Origin: Coriobacteriia bacterium
GTDB taxonomy: Bacteria > Actinomycetota > Coriobacteriia > Coriobacteriales > Eggerthellaceae
Reading direction: 5' to 3'
Length of the DNA: 32,040 bases
Assembly (NCBI GenBank): GCA_030540225.1
Contig: JAUNWQ010000017.1
Coordinates: 1-32,040 of the forward strand
Notes under the pieces: generated by a model
Told to the model about the DNA's origin: nothing
Seen by the model: only the letters and a program-made list of their open reading frames with translations
The model's database searches: none
Shown here: positions 7,159 to 14,896 of the stretch, piece after piece
Layout: each line of letters begins with the position of its first letter
Numbering within the stretch: position 1 is the stretch's first letter
Made by a program: the position numbers and the translations under genes

Positions 7159-7187
7159 TTGGGAATCTCGCCCGCTTGCGGTATCCT
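7159..7187 (+). promoter_or_regulatory. Possible promoter of the ABC-F gene
   Basis: TTGGGA (7159-7164) and TATCCT (7182-7187) are 17 bases apart, each matching four of six consensus bases. They lie directly after the preceding terminator and 96 bases before the start codon. Confidence 0.35.
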
Positions 7188-7282
7188 CTCATGATGAAAA
7201 AACGCACGGCGGATGAAGCCGCGTGCAGGTTGAATGCGGCGGGGTGCCCGGTATGGTGCCCCGCGAACGAAGGACGAATGGT

Positions 7283-9118
7283 ATGGCGTTTCTGCTTGGT
7301 TGTGAGAAGGCGCGGGTCGAGTTCCCCACGAAAACGGTGTTCGAGGATGTCTCCCTCGGGCTTGACGAGGGCGACCGCATCGGCGTCGTCGGCAAGAACG
7401 GCGATGGGAAATCCACGCTGCTCTCTTTACTTGCAGGTATTATCGAGCCTGATGAGGGCCGCGTAATCCGCACGCGCGGCGTTCGCGTGGGCGTGCTCGG
7501 GCAGGCGGACGCGCTCTCCGACGACGACACGGTGGAACATGCCGTGGTGGGCGATACCCCCGAATACGAATGGGCAGGAGATGCCCGCGTCCGCGACATC
7601 ATCTCTGGGCTTGCAGCCGATATTCCCTGGCAGGGGCGTGTGGGCGACCTGTCGGGCGGACAGCGCCGCCGCGTTGACCTGGCGCGTTTGCTTATCGGCG
7701 ACTGGGACGTGCTCATGCTCGACGAGCCCACCAACCATCTCGACATGCGCGCCATCACCTGGCTTGCGAATCATCTGAAGGCACGTTGGAAACATGGGAC
7801 GGGCGCGCTTTTGGTGGTCACGCACGACCGCTGGTTCCTCGACGAAGTGTGCCTTTCGATGTGGGAAGTGCACGACCGCACGATCGACCCGTTCGAGGGC
7901 GGTTTCTCTGCCTATATCCAGCAGCGCGTCGAGCGTGACCGTCAGGCGCAGGTGGCCGAGCAGCGTCGCCAAAACCAGCTGCGCCGCGAGCTCGCCTGGC
8001 TTGCCCGTGGGGCGCAAGCGCGCTCGACCAAGCCGAAGTTCCGCATCGACGCTGCCCGCGAGCTGATCGCCGACGTGCCGCCACTGCGTAACACGCTCGA
8101 GCTCAAGCGGATGGCCGTCGCGCGCTTGGGCAAGCAGGTGGTCGACTTGACCGATGTGTCTGTGCGCCTCGGCGGGAAGACCGTGCTCGACGATGTGTCG
8201 TGGATCATCGGCCCTGGCGATCGCTTCGGCATCGTCGGCGAGAACGGTGCGGGCAAGACCACGCTTCTGCGGGTGATCGAGGGCGCGCTCGCTCCGAGTG
8301 CGGGACGTGTGAAGATCGGCAAGACCGTGAAGTTTGCCGTGTTGTCGCAGCACCTCGATAACCTGGTGAAACTGGGAAGCGACCGCGTGCGTGAGGTCAT
8401 CGGCCGCTATTCGCGCCGCGTGATGCTCGACGGCAAGGAGGCCACGCCCGCGCAGCTGCTCGAGCGTCTCGGCTTCACCCGCGATGACCTGAACGAGCCG
8501 GTGTGTGACCTATCGGGCGGGCAGAAGCGTCGTCTTGCGCTGATGCTCATCTTGCTTGACGAGCCGAACGTGCTCATCTTGGACGAGCCGGGCAACGATC
8601 TGGACACCGACATGCTCGCGCAGGTGGAAGACCTGCTCGACGGATGGCCCGGCACGCTGCTTTTAGTCACGCACGACCGCTATCTCATGGAGCGCGTGAC
8701 CGACAACCAGTATGCGCTGATCAACGGCAAGATTCGCCATCTGCCGCGCGGCGTCGACGAGTATCTGGAACTTGTGGGGCGCACCACCGACGAGCGCGGC
8801 GGTGTGGTTGCCTCTTCAAGCGGGAAGGCCTCTGCTTCCAAACAGCCTTCAACGTCGGCGGGCGAGCAGGCGACGGGCGTGGCGTCGAAGCTCTCGGGCG
8901 GCGAGATTCGCGCACTTCGGAAGTCGATGGCGTCGGCCGAGCGCAAGATGGACTCGCTACGCGGCAAGATCGATGGCATTCACCAGGCCATGACCGAGGT
9001 CGATCCCTCCGATTACGTGAAGCTCGGCGATATGCAGAAGGAAATCAAGCAAATCGAAGCGCAGATCGAGGCGCTCGAGGAAGAGTGGATGGAAGCCGCG
9101 GAGGCGCTCGGCGAGTAG
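7283..9118 (+). CDS. ABC-F family ATPase (Uup-like, no membrane domain)
   Basis: Two ATP-binding cassettes lie in one soluble 611-residue chain with no membrane segments, as in ABC-F proteins that act on ribosomes. Cassette 1 has GKNGDGKST, LSGGQRRR and LDEPTNHLD. The linker RGAQARSTKPKFRIDAARE follows. Cassette 2 has GENGAGKTT, LSGGQKRR and LDEPGNDLD. The last 60 residues (LRKSMASAERKMDSLRGKIDGIH, then IEAQIEALEEEW) are a predicted coiled coil, which points to the Uup/EttA side of the family rather than to resistance proteins. In cassette 2 Gly replaces the usual Thr of DEPTN. The start at 7283 has an aagga site 8 bases upstream and begins MAFLLG. Its stop lies only 9 bases from that of the convergent deacetylase. 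Confidence 0.93.
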   Translation: MAFLLGCEKARVEFPTKTVFEDVSLGLDEGDRIGVVGKNGDGKSTLLSLLAGIIEPDEGRVIRTRGVRVGVLGQADALSDDDTVEHAVVGDTPEYEWAGDARVRDIISGLAADIPWQGRVGDLSGGQRRRVDLARLLIGDWDVLMLDEPTNHLDMRAITWLANHLKARWKHGTGALLVVTHDRWFLDEVCLSMWEVHDRTIDPFEGGFSAYIQQRVERDRQAQVAEQRRQNQLRRELAWLARGAQARSTKPKFRIDAARELIADVPPLRNTLELKRMAVARLGKQVVDLTDVSVRLGGKTVLDDVSWIIGPGDRFGIVGENGAGKTTLLRVIEGALAPSAGRVKIGKTVKFAVLSQHLDNLVKLGSDRVREVIGRYSRRVMLDGKEATPAQLLERLGFTRDDLNEPVCDLSGGQKRRLALMLILLDEPNVLILDEPGNDLDTDMLAQVEDLLDGWPGTLLLVTHDRYLMERVTDNQYALINGKIRHLPRGVDEYLELVGRTTDERGGVVASSSGKASASKQPSTSAGEQATGVASKLSGGEIRALRKSMASAERKMDSLRGKIDGIHQAMTEVDPSDYVKLGDMQKEIKQIEAQIEALEEEWMEAAEALGE

Positions 9119-9127
9119 ACGCTTTCC

Positions 9128-10036
9128 CTATGCGCGCGTCGAAAGGCTTGCGATCAGCTTCGCCTCAGCGTCGCGGTTAGGGGAGGCGCACGCTTGCGCG
9201 AACGGCAGGTTCTCGGGATCGAGGCACTGCTCGACAGGGACGCTGATCGGGTGGAAAAGCACTTCGAGATCGCGTCCACGCTTGGTGGCTCGCGCCTCCA
9301 TGTCGGCAATCAGGCTGGGCGTGGTTTTCTGCATGCAGCCCGAAAGCACGATGCCGGAAAAGTCGGCGACGTGGCTTCCCCCTTCCAAATCCTTGCGGCA
9401 GTGCGGGGCGAGAAGGGCGAGCAGCGCGTCTTTCACGAGGTTGACAGGCGAAATCGCCGCGATGCGTCGCAGGCTCTTAAGGTGCGGGCCGATCGGCTCC
9501 ACGGGAAGGCGTGCGGTCGTGACCAGGCAATCGGTGCGCCGGCAAGCAGCCAGGAGCGCATCGTGCACGAGGGGCACCATATGCGTGTGCTGATGCGTGT
9601 CGACACGGAGACTGCGACGCTGGTCGGGGAAGGCCTCGAGATAGCGCTTGATCTGCTCGCTGAATTCGCGGGCAAGCTGCTCGCGAATGCCGTCACGGTC
9701 GCCGGTGCGCAGTGTCGATGCCATCAGGTATCCCGTAAAGGAATGGGAGAAGGTTCCGCGCTCGTTTACCAGCAGCGGCACGTCATCGGGGTTGGAGACA
9801 GGATGCCCTTCCACGATATTGAGGTGCAGGCCAAGCTCTATCTTTCCCGCGTCGACGAAAGGACGGACAAGCTCGGCGCATTCGTTAAATGCCGGGCTGT
9901 TCGCGAACATGCTCATGCTCGACAGGGCTCCATGGCCGCCGCATGCGTCCGAAAGCTCGAGGATGGCCTTCGATTGCTCGACGGTAATCCCAAAGTCGTC
10001 TGCGTGAATGATGAGCGCCACAAGCCTCCCTTTCAT
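9128..10036 (-). CDS. YdjC/ChbG-family carbohydrate deacetylase
   Basis: This metal-dependent deacetylase family removes acetyl groups from chito-oligosaccharides or other N-acetyl sugars. The 302-residue protein has LIIHADDFGIT at its start (metal-binding Asp), IELGLHLNIVEGHPVS, and VDTHQHTHMVP with the metal-binding histidines. It has no signal peptide and is probably cytosolic. The start is uncertain: the ATG at 10036 has no clear ribosome site. A GTG at 10021, preceded by gggagg with only 3 bases between, would give MALIIHADD, typical of the family. The neighbouring divergent GT-C glycosyltransferase suggests a shared role in a cell-envelope glycan, which is inference. The intergenic palindrome at 10052-10083 may control both. 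Confidence 0.88.
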   Translation of the reverse strand: MKGRLVALIIHADDFGITVEQSKAILELSDACGGHGALSSMSMFANSPAFNECAELVRPFVDAGKIELGLHLNIVEGHPVSNPDDVPLLVNERGTFSHSFTGYLMASTLRTGDRDGIREQLAREFSEQIKRYLEAFPDQRRSLRVDTHQHTHMVPLVHDALLAACRRTDCLVTTARLPVEPIGPHLKSLRRIAAISPVNLVKDALLALLAPHCRKDLEGGSHVADFSGIVLSGCMQKTTPSLIADMEARATKRGRDLEVLFHPISVPVEQCLDPENLPFAQACASPNRDAEAKLIASLSTRA

Positions 10037-10051
10037 GTTCGTGCGCGGTGT

Positions 10052-10083
10052 TTGTCTTCAAAACGCTATCTTTTTGAAGACAA
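10052..10083. promoter_or_regulatory. 12-bp palindrome in the divergent promoter region
   Basis: ttgtcttcaaaa (10052-10063) is exactly inverted at 10072-10083 with an 8-base centre. On the plus strand TTGAAG (10074-10079) and AATAAT (10097-10102), 17 bases apart, form a promoter for the glycosyltransferase, and its -35 lies in the right arm. On the minus strand TATTAT (bases 10097-10102 read in reverse) could be the -10 for the deacetylase, placing the palindrome over its start of transcription. It looks like an operator for both genes. Confidence 0.6.
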
Positions 10084-10152
10084 GCGAGACAAACGAAATA
10101 ATAGTACTCTCATGCAGGTGCGTTATTGGGGATCGATTGCTCGGGAGGGTTT

Positions 10153-12045
10153 ATGAAGCGTGCGAGCGGAGCAGAGGCTCAGGGGGTGCTTTCGTCTCGT
10201 TGGTTCCATCTTGCCGTTCTTGCTTTGGGGTCGGCGTTTGTGCTTGTGGGGGCTTTCCATGGCTATATCTGGTTCGATGAGAGCTATTCGGTTGCCATAG
10301 CGAACCATTCGTTCTCCGAGATTTGGCGCATCGGCTCGGGCGATGTGCATCCCGTGCTCTTCTACTGGGCGCTGCATGTCCTCAACCTGGTTTTCGGGCA
10401 GAACATTCTTGTGTATCGCCTGTTCACGGTTCTGGGGTCGATCGCCCTTGCAAGCCTTGGATACACGCATGTCCGTCGCGATTTCGGCTGGAAGCCTGGT
10501 GTGCTGTTCACCGCATTCGTCCTGTTCATTCCCTATACCGCCATTATGTCGACCGAGATTCGCATGTACTCGTGGGCGACGTTTTCCGTCATGCTGTGCG
10601 CGCTCACCGCGTGGCGCATTGCGTGCGCTTTGCGCGAGCCGGCGCGCGAAGGCTCTGTGGCCTGCGTCCAGAAACGCGCGCAGGGGAAGAGACTTCTTGC
10701 GGGTGCGCCGCTTTCGTGGTGGGCTGTCTTCGCTGTGTCAAGCCTGTTCAGCGCATACCTGCACTACTTTGGCGCCATGTCCGCCTTTATGGTGAACCTG
10801 CTGCTGCTCATCTTCTGCATCAATCGAGCCGCCCGTCGACGTGGCGCGGCGGCTTTGGGGGTACTCGTTGCGAGCGCCGTCATCCAGGTTGCGCTCTATG
10901 CGCCCTGGCTTATGGTGCTCGTGCATCAGATGGGCGTTGTGTCGAACACGTACTGGGCGAACATGGTGTTTCCCGTCACCTACATCGAGTTCGCGACGTA
11001 CCCGGTGCGAACGAGCTTCGTGCATTTCGCGCTGGAGGGGAACTACGGCGCCGTGCCCCAGGTGGTGGGGCGGGTTCTCCTGGCAGCGACGCTCGTGTGG
11101 CTTTGCGCGTGGGTCATCTGGTCTCTCGTGCGCCTGGTGAAGTCGCATGTTCTTGCGGGCGAACGTGCGGAAGGCGGCTCGCGCGCTGCGACGGGGAAGC
11201 CTGCGGGAGGCGAGGACTTCGGGGAGCGGGCTGCCGTGGGCTTTGCGAACGAAGACAGCTCGTGTTCTACGAATGCGCCCGCCGAGGATGGTGAGCTTCC
11301 TGCGAATTTCACCCCCGAGTCCGAAAGCCCCCGCGCTCAGCGCGATTCGCTTTCTCGGCGCCTTGCCGTTTGGGCCTCGCGCGATTCGGTTGCCCCCGTG
11401 CTCTGTGCGCTCGCGATTTACCTGGGCGTTTTCGCGATTTCCTTTTCGGCCTCCATCCTGATGGACTCGCTTATCGTGTACTACCGCTACCTCGGGGTGG
11501 CAATCGGTCCGCTCCTATTTGCGGCGGTAATGCTTCTTTCCCGTATTTGCTCGCGCGTACTCGTCGGTGCGGCATGCGCTATCCTCCTTTCCGTCTCCGC
11601 CCTCAACATGACGCTCCTCGTCGGCGACTTCTACAGCTTCGACAACCAGGAGGCGCTCGACGAAGTGCGCCAGACGGTCGATCGCGTGACGCAGGAAAAC
11701 GACGGGAAGGCTCCGCTTGTCGTCTCGTCCGATATCGGCTACATCAGCCTGACGTCGCTTGCCTATCCCGACATTTCCCAAACGTACATGGATTGGCAGA
11801 AAGGCAACTGGAACTTGGCGTATGAAGCGTATTCTCCTACCCTCACCTGCAAAAACTCTTGGGAAGAGATTCTTGGTGGCTACCATGGCCCGATTGTCGT
11901 TTTAGGGCAGACCCAAAACGGCGCCATGTCGCGCGACGTTGAGGATCTCTCGAAGCGTGATGGGTTCGAGCTGCGGGAATCGGGCACCCGCTACCGTCCC
12001 TACGAACGCGCCTGGTTTACCGTTGCGGTCATCGATAAAGATTAG
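10153..12045 (+). CDS. GT-C membrane glycosyltransferase (GT39/ArnT-like)
   Basis: The 630-residue protein has many hydrophobic helices. An early extracytoplasmic loop after helix 1 contains WFDESYSVAIANHSF and GDVHPVLFYWALHVL, the acidic DE and HP pattern of GT-C enzymes. These transfer a sugar from a polyprenyl-phosphate donor to protein, lipid or wall polymer outside the membrane. TEIRMYSWATF matches the next conserved segment. A hydrophilic stretch of about 85 residues, rich in Glu, Ala, Gly and Ser (roughly bases 11150-11390), splits the helices into two groups and is probably a cytoplasmic loop. The start at 10153 is chosen for the cgggagggt site just upstream. Donor and acceptor are unknown. 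Confidence 0.88.
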   Translation: MKRASGAEAQGVLSSRWFHLAVLALGSAFVLVGAFHGYIWFDESYSVAIANHSFSEIWRIGSGDVHPVLFYWALHVLNLVFGQNILVYRLFTVLGSIALASLGYTHVRRDFGWKPGVLFTAFVLFIPYTAIMSTEIRMYSWATFSVMLCALTAWRIACALREPAREGSVACVQKRAQGKRLLAGAPLSWWAVFAVSSLFSAYLHYFGAMSAFMVNLLLLIFCINRAARRRGAAALGVLVASAVIQVALYAPWLMVLVHQMGVVSNTYWANMVFPVTYIEFATYPVRTSFVHFALEGNYGAVPQVVGRVLLAATLVWLCAWVIWSLVRLVKSHVLAGERAEGGSRAATGKPAGGEDFGERAAVGFANEDSSCSTNAPAEDGELPANFTPESESPRAQRDSLSRRLAVWASRDSVAPVLCALAIYLGVFAISFSASILMDSLIVYYRYLGVAIGPLLFAAVMLLSRICSRVLVGAACAILLSVSALNMTLLVGDFYSFDNQEALDEVRQTVDRVTQENDGKAPLVVSSDIGYISLTSLAYPDISQTYMDWQKGNWNLAYEAYSPTLTCKNSWEEILGGYHGPIVVLGQTQNGAMSRDVEDLSKRDGFELRESGTRYRPYERAWFTVAVIDKD

Positions 12046-12237
12046 AGTGCTTGCAAGGGGCTTCCAAGGGGCCGATACATGGCATTTTGCGAATGAGCTT
12101 GTATCAGGAGATGTGCGCAGCTGATAAGCTGGGGGAGGGGAAGGCGACCGCTGGTGTGACCTCGTTTTCCGCACTGTGCGACGTAGTCGCCATTGAAGGC
12201 GCTTTCCATTTATGTGCGTCTTGTGTGCGCTTTAGCA

Positions 12238-12246
12238 TGCTAGAAT
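12238..12246 (+). promoter_or_regulatory. Extended -10 promoter of the purine permease
   Basis: TGCTAGAAT is an extended -10 (TGn plus TAGAAT) 122 bases before the start codon. No good -35 is visible, as is common with extended -10 sites. Upstream, 12046-12237 shows no gene. Confidence 0.5.
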
Positions 12247-12257
12247 CCTTCCGTTGA

Positions 12258-12269
12258 GAAAATGTTTTC
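12258..12269. promoter_or_regulatory. Candidate operator downstream of the permease promoter
   Basis: The palindrome GAAAATGTTTTC (5-bp arms, 2-base centre) begins 12 bases after the -10 box. It lies at or just after the expected start of transcription, where a repressor would block it. The shape resembles LacI-family half-sites, but the protein is unknown. Confidence 0.35.
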
Positions 12270-12270
12270 A

Positions 12271-12343
12271 CGCGAAAGTGCCCAGTTTGGGTTCACCTCG
12301 GCAGCTGAGTCTTCAGGTGCGGGCTTGACTGATCGCTTTCGCG
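12271..12343 (+). ncRNA. Candidate structured leader RNA of the purine permease
   Basis: 12271-12280 pairs with 12334-12343 over 10 bp (one G-U). Inside, ccca/tggg (12281-12291) and cacct/aggtg (12294-12298 with 12315-12319) form two hairpins. The result is a 73-base three-way junction ending just before the aagggagg ribosome site. The layout recalls purine riboswitches, but their conserved core (ATA, TTTCTACC, GACTAT) is absent. It is either a different element or chance pairing. Confidence 0.3.
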
Positions 12344-12367
12344 CGGGCGCAAGGGAAAGGGAGGAAA

Positions 12368-13687
12368 GTGGACTCGTTTTTTAAGATTTCGGAGCGCAAG
12401 AGCACGATCGGAAACGAGATCATCGGCGGCTTGACGACGTTTCTCGCGATGGCATACATCATCGCAGTGAACCCGAATATGCTGGTGGTCGCAGGTGTTC
12501 CGTTTGATGCGGCGCTCACGGCGACGTGCTTCGGCGCGGCGATCATGACCATAGCGATGGGTCTTATCGCGAACCGGCCGATTGCGCTTGCATCCGGTAT
12601 GGGCATCAACGCAATCGTGGCGTACACGCTCTGCCTTGGCGGCGCTGCCGTCGACTGGCGCGTGGCGATGGCCATCGTCTTCTTGGAAGGTATCGTAATC
12701 CTTATCCTGGTTGCCTGCGGTTTGCGCAAGGCGGTCATGGACGCGATTCCCGTGAGCTTGCGCCATGCAATCGGCATTGGCATCGGTCTGTTCATCGCAT
12801 TCATCGGTCTTAAAGGCGGCGGCATCATCGTCGCCAACGAGTCGACCATCTTGGGGCTTGGCGACCTGTCGGCGCCGGTTGCGATCGTGTCGCTGATCGC
12901 GATCGCGGTTGCCGTGGTGCTTCAGGTTCTCAATGTGAAGGGCGGCCTGCTCATCTCCATTATTGTTGCCACCATCGCGGGCATTCCCCTGGGCGTCACC
13001 CCGCTTCCCTCATCGTGGAGCTTCGGGCTCGACTTCTCGGCCTTCGCGGCACCGTTTCAGACGATTCCCGGCACCGACACGATGGCCATCGCGCAGGTCT
13101 TCCTGCAGCCCGCGCTGCTGCTGTTCGTGTTCTCCCTGCTCATGAGCGACTTCTTCGACACCATGGGCACGGTCGTCGCCGTTGGCGAACAGGCTGATTT
13201 CGTCGACGAGAACGGCGATGTGAAGGACATCCAGCCGATTCTCATGGTCGACTCCGCCGCAGCCGCCGTCGGCGGTTTCGTCGGCGCAAGCTCGGTCACG
13301 AGCTTCGTTGAGTCCACTTCGGGCGCTGCCGCCGGTGCGCGCACGGGCCTCTCGAACTTGGTGGTCGGCATCCTGTTCGTGATCTTCGCGTTCGCGTCGC
13401 CCATCATCGGCATGGTGTCGAGCTCCGCGACCTGCGGTGCGCTCGTCGTCGTTGGCTATCTCATGCTCTCCGACGTCATCAACATCGACTGGACGCGCAT
13501 CGAGTTCGCCTTCCCGGCGTTCGCGACCATCATGGGCATCCCGATGACCTACTCGATTACCAACGGCATCGGCTTCGGCTTCATCTCCTACTGCGTGATT
13601 ATGCTGGTCACCGGCAAGGCGCGCGAGGTCAAGCCCCTCATGTGGGTGGCCGCCATCGCGTTTTTGGCCATGTTCATCTTAAGCTAG
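12368..13687 (+). CDS. AzgA-type adenine/guanine/hypoxanthine permease (NCS2 superfamily)
   Basis: The 439-residue polytopic protein imports purine bases by proton symport. It starts FFKISERKSTIGNEIIGGLTTFLAMAYIIAVNP, the hallmark of the AzgA/PbuG branch, and continues with ALASGMGINAIVAYT and SLRHAIGIGIGLFIAFIGLKGGGIIV. SDFFDTMGTVVAVGEQADFVDENGDV and SSVTSFVESTSGAAAGARTGLSNLVVG, the substrate-site segments, follow. Translation starts at a GTG (12368) behind a strong aagggaggaa site. The leader carries an extended -10, a palindrome and a foldable 73-base segment, so expression is probably controlled by purine status. A large terminator hairpin follows. Confidence 0.95.
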   Translation: MDSFFKISERKSTIGNEIIGGLTTFLAMAYIIAVNPNMLVVAGVPFDAALTATCFGAAIMTIAMGLIANRPIALASGMGINAIVAYTLCLGGAAVDWRVAMAIVFLEGIVILILVACGLRKAVMDAIPVSLRHAIGIGIGLFIAFIGLKGGGIIVANESTILGLGDLSAPVAIVSLIAIAVAVVLQVLNVKGGLLISIIVATIAGIPLGVTPLPSSWSFGLDFSAFAAPFQTIPGTDTMAIAQVFLQPALLLFVFSLLMSDFFDTMGTVVAVGEQADFVDENGDVKDIQPILMVDSAAAAVGGFVGASSVTSFVESTSGAAAGARTGLSNLVVGILFVIFAFASPIIGMVSSSATCGALVVVGYLMLSDVINIDWTRIEFAFPAFATIMGIPMTYSITNGIGFGFISYCVIMLVTGKAREVKPLMWVAAIAFLAMFILS

Positions 13688-13706
13688 CAGTTTCGTTCGC
13701 CACACT

Positions 13707-13769
13707 CGAAGGGCCTCGCTTGTCGAATCGTCCCCTCTCTCGGAGACCGTTCGACGGCGGGGCCCTTCG
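13707..13769 (+). terminator. Long hairpin terminator after the purine permease
   Basis: cgaagggcc (13707-13715) pairs with ggcccttcg (13761-13769), and an inner gtcgaa/ttcgac adds 6 bp. It is followed by ctttct. The remaining interval up to 14009 holds the SDR promoter region and no supportable gene. Confidence 0.6.
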
Positions 13770-13895
13770 CTTTCTGGCGCCCCGACCGCGATGACGTGAT
13801 ATCCAAGGAAACTTAAGGAGTTGCGTCGCTTGGCGTCTGCAGCGGTTCGGTCGGCTCCTTGCAGCCTCTCCCTCGATGCTGGTCGTATTGCCCAA

Positions 13896-13910
13896 GAGGA
13901 ATTATTCCTC
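13896..13910. promoter_or_regulatory. 15-bp palindrome upstream of the SDR promoter
   Basis: GAGGAATTATTCCTC has 7-bp arms around a single base and lies 42 bases upstream of the SDR -10 box. It could bind a dimeric regulator. Confidence 0.35.
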
Positions 13911-13951
13911 AGATGTGGTGAAGCCTATTCTCGCATTCGCTTCACGCGTCA

Positions 13952-13957
13952 TACAAT
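13952..13957 (+). promoter_or_regulatory. Probable -10 box of the SDR gene
   Basis: TACAAT lies 53 bases before the start codon. The -35 region is poorly defined. Confidence 0.4.
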
Positions 13958-14009
13958 GATGCTACATTGCCGACGGCCGTAAACGCGACGGACTGAAAGG
14001 TTGTGAGCT

Positions 14010-14804
14010 ATGGGAACCAAGGATTGGAAAACGGCGCTCGTCACAGGGGGCGCAGGCGGTTTGGGGTTCGAGCTTGCGCGGCAGTGCGCGGCGCGAGGGA
14101 TGGACGTGGTGCTCGTCGGCCGCAACGAGGAGCGTCTCGTCGACGCGGCGGCGCAACTGGAATTCGAGCACAACATAAAGGCCCACGTCATCGTGTGCGA
14201 TCTCGCGAAAGTGGGCGCGGCGGCGAAGGTTTCCGCCCGCGTGCGCGAGATGGGGCTTGTCGTCGATGTGCTCGTGAACAACGCAGGCTTCGGCTACGAT
14301 GCGCGCTTTGTGGAAAGCGACATGGCCCGCCAACGAGAACTTATCCTGACAAACGACCTCGCGCTCGTCGAGCTTGTGGGCGAGTTCGCCCCTGACATGG
14401 CCGAGCGTAAATGCGGAGGCATCTTAAACGTTGCGTCCGTGGCGGGCTTCATGCCCGGCCCGGGAATGGCGACCTACTACGCCTCGAAGGCGTTCGTCCA
14501 GTCGTTTTCCCAGGCCATCCATGTCGAGTTGCGTCGCGCCGGCGTGCACGTGAGCGCCCTGTGCCCCGGCCCCGTGCGCACGGCGTTTTGGGAAAATGCC
14601 GATGCGGCACATACCCCGATTTCGCGCGTCGCGCTCGATGCCCCCTTCGTTGCGAGTGAGGGCTTTAACGCGCTTTGCCGCAACAAGGCTCTCTGCGTGC
14701 CCGGTGCGCTCGCAAAGACGATCGTCTTCGCAACGCGCCTTGCCCCGCGCGGTTTCGTGGCGAGGACGGCGGCAGCACTCCAACGCCCGCGTAAGAGGAA
14801 ATAG
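14010..14804 (+). CDS. Short-chain dehydrogenase/reductase
   Basis: A classical SDR of 264 residues: the cofactor motif TGGAGGLG (12-19), VGRNEERL after beta-2, NNAG (90-93), catalytic Ser143, and Tyr156 with Lys160 in the YxxxK motif. PGPVRTAFW follows as usual. Arg38 after beta-2 (GRN) suggests NADPH rather than NADH. The closest general type is the DltE/YqjQ-like group that acts on acyl or keto groups, but the substrate cannot be read. The ATG at 14010 has a gaaagg site upstream. The gene is convergent with the carbonic anhydrase, and their stop codons abut a shared hairpin. Confidence 0.92.
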   Translation: MGTKDWKTALVTGGAGGLGFELARQCAARGMDVVLVGRNEERLVDAAAQLEFEHNIKAHVIVCDLAKVGAAAKVSARVREMGLVVDVLVNNAGFGYDARFVESDMARQRELILTNDLALVELVGEFAPDMAERKCGGILNVASVAGFMPGPGMATYYASKAFVQSFSQAIHVELRRAGVHVSALCPGPVRTAFWENADAAHTPISRVALDAPFVASEGFNALCRNKALCVPGALAKTIVFATRLAPRGFVARTAAALQRPRKRK

Positions 14805-14805
14805 G

Positions 14806-14896
14806 AACGCGGACCCGGCGCCTCTTCCCCATAAGGCGAAAGGAGCGGCTCGCCCGCTCGAAACGCCGAAGGGGGAAGGCTCGTCAGGTCCGCGTT
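14806..14896. terminator. Bidirectional terminator-like hairpin between convergent genes
   Basis: Four nested stems form one 91-base hairpin: 14806-14815 with 14887-14896 (10 bp, perfect), 14824-14830 with 14872-14878, 14835-14838 with 14864-14867, and 14843-14848 with 14854-14859. The left arm begins one base after the SDR stop, and the right arm overlaps the stop codon of the carbonic anhydrase. No T tract flanks it. Confidence 0.5.

Noticed and set aside
12271-12343. A classical purine riboswitch upstream of the purine permease
   Set aside because: The fold is roughly right, but the conserved core sequences of the guanine/adenine riboswitch are absent, so it is reported only as a candidate structured leader.
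13824-13982. TTG-initiated small frame behind taaggag upstream of the SDR gene
   Set aside because: A ribosome-site-like taaggag is present, but the 52-codon product has no recognisable feature and overlaps the palindrome and -10 box of the SDR promoter.
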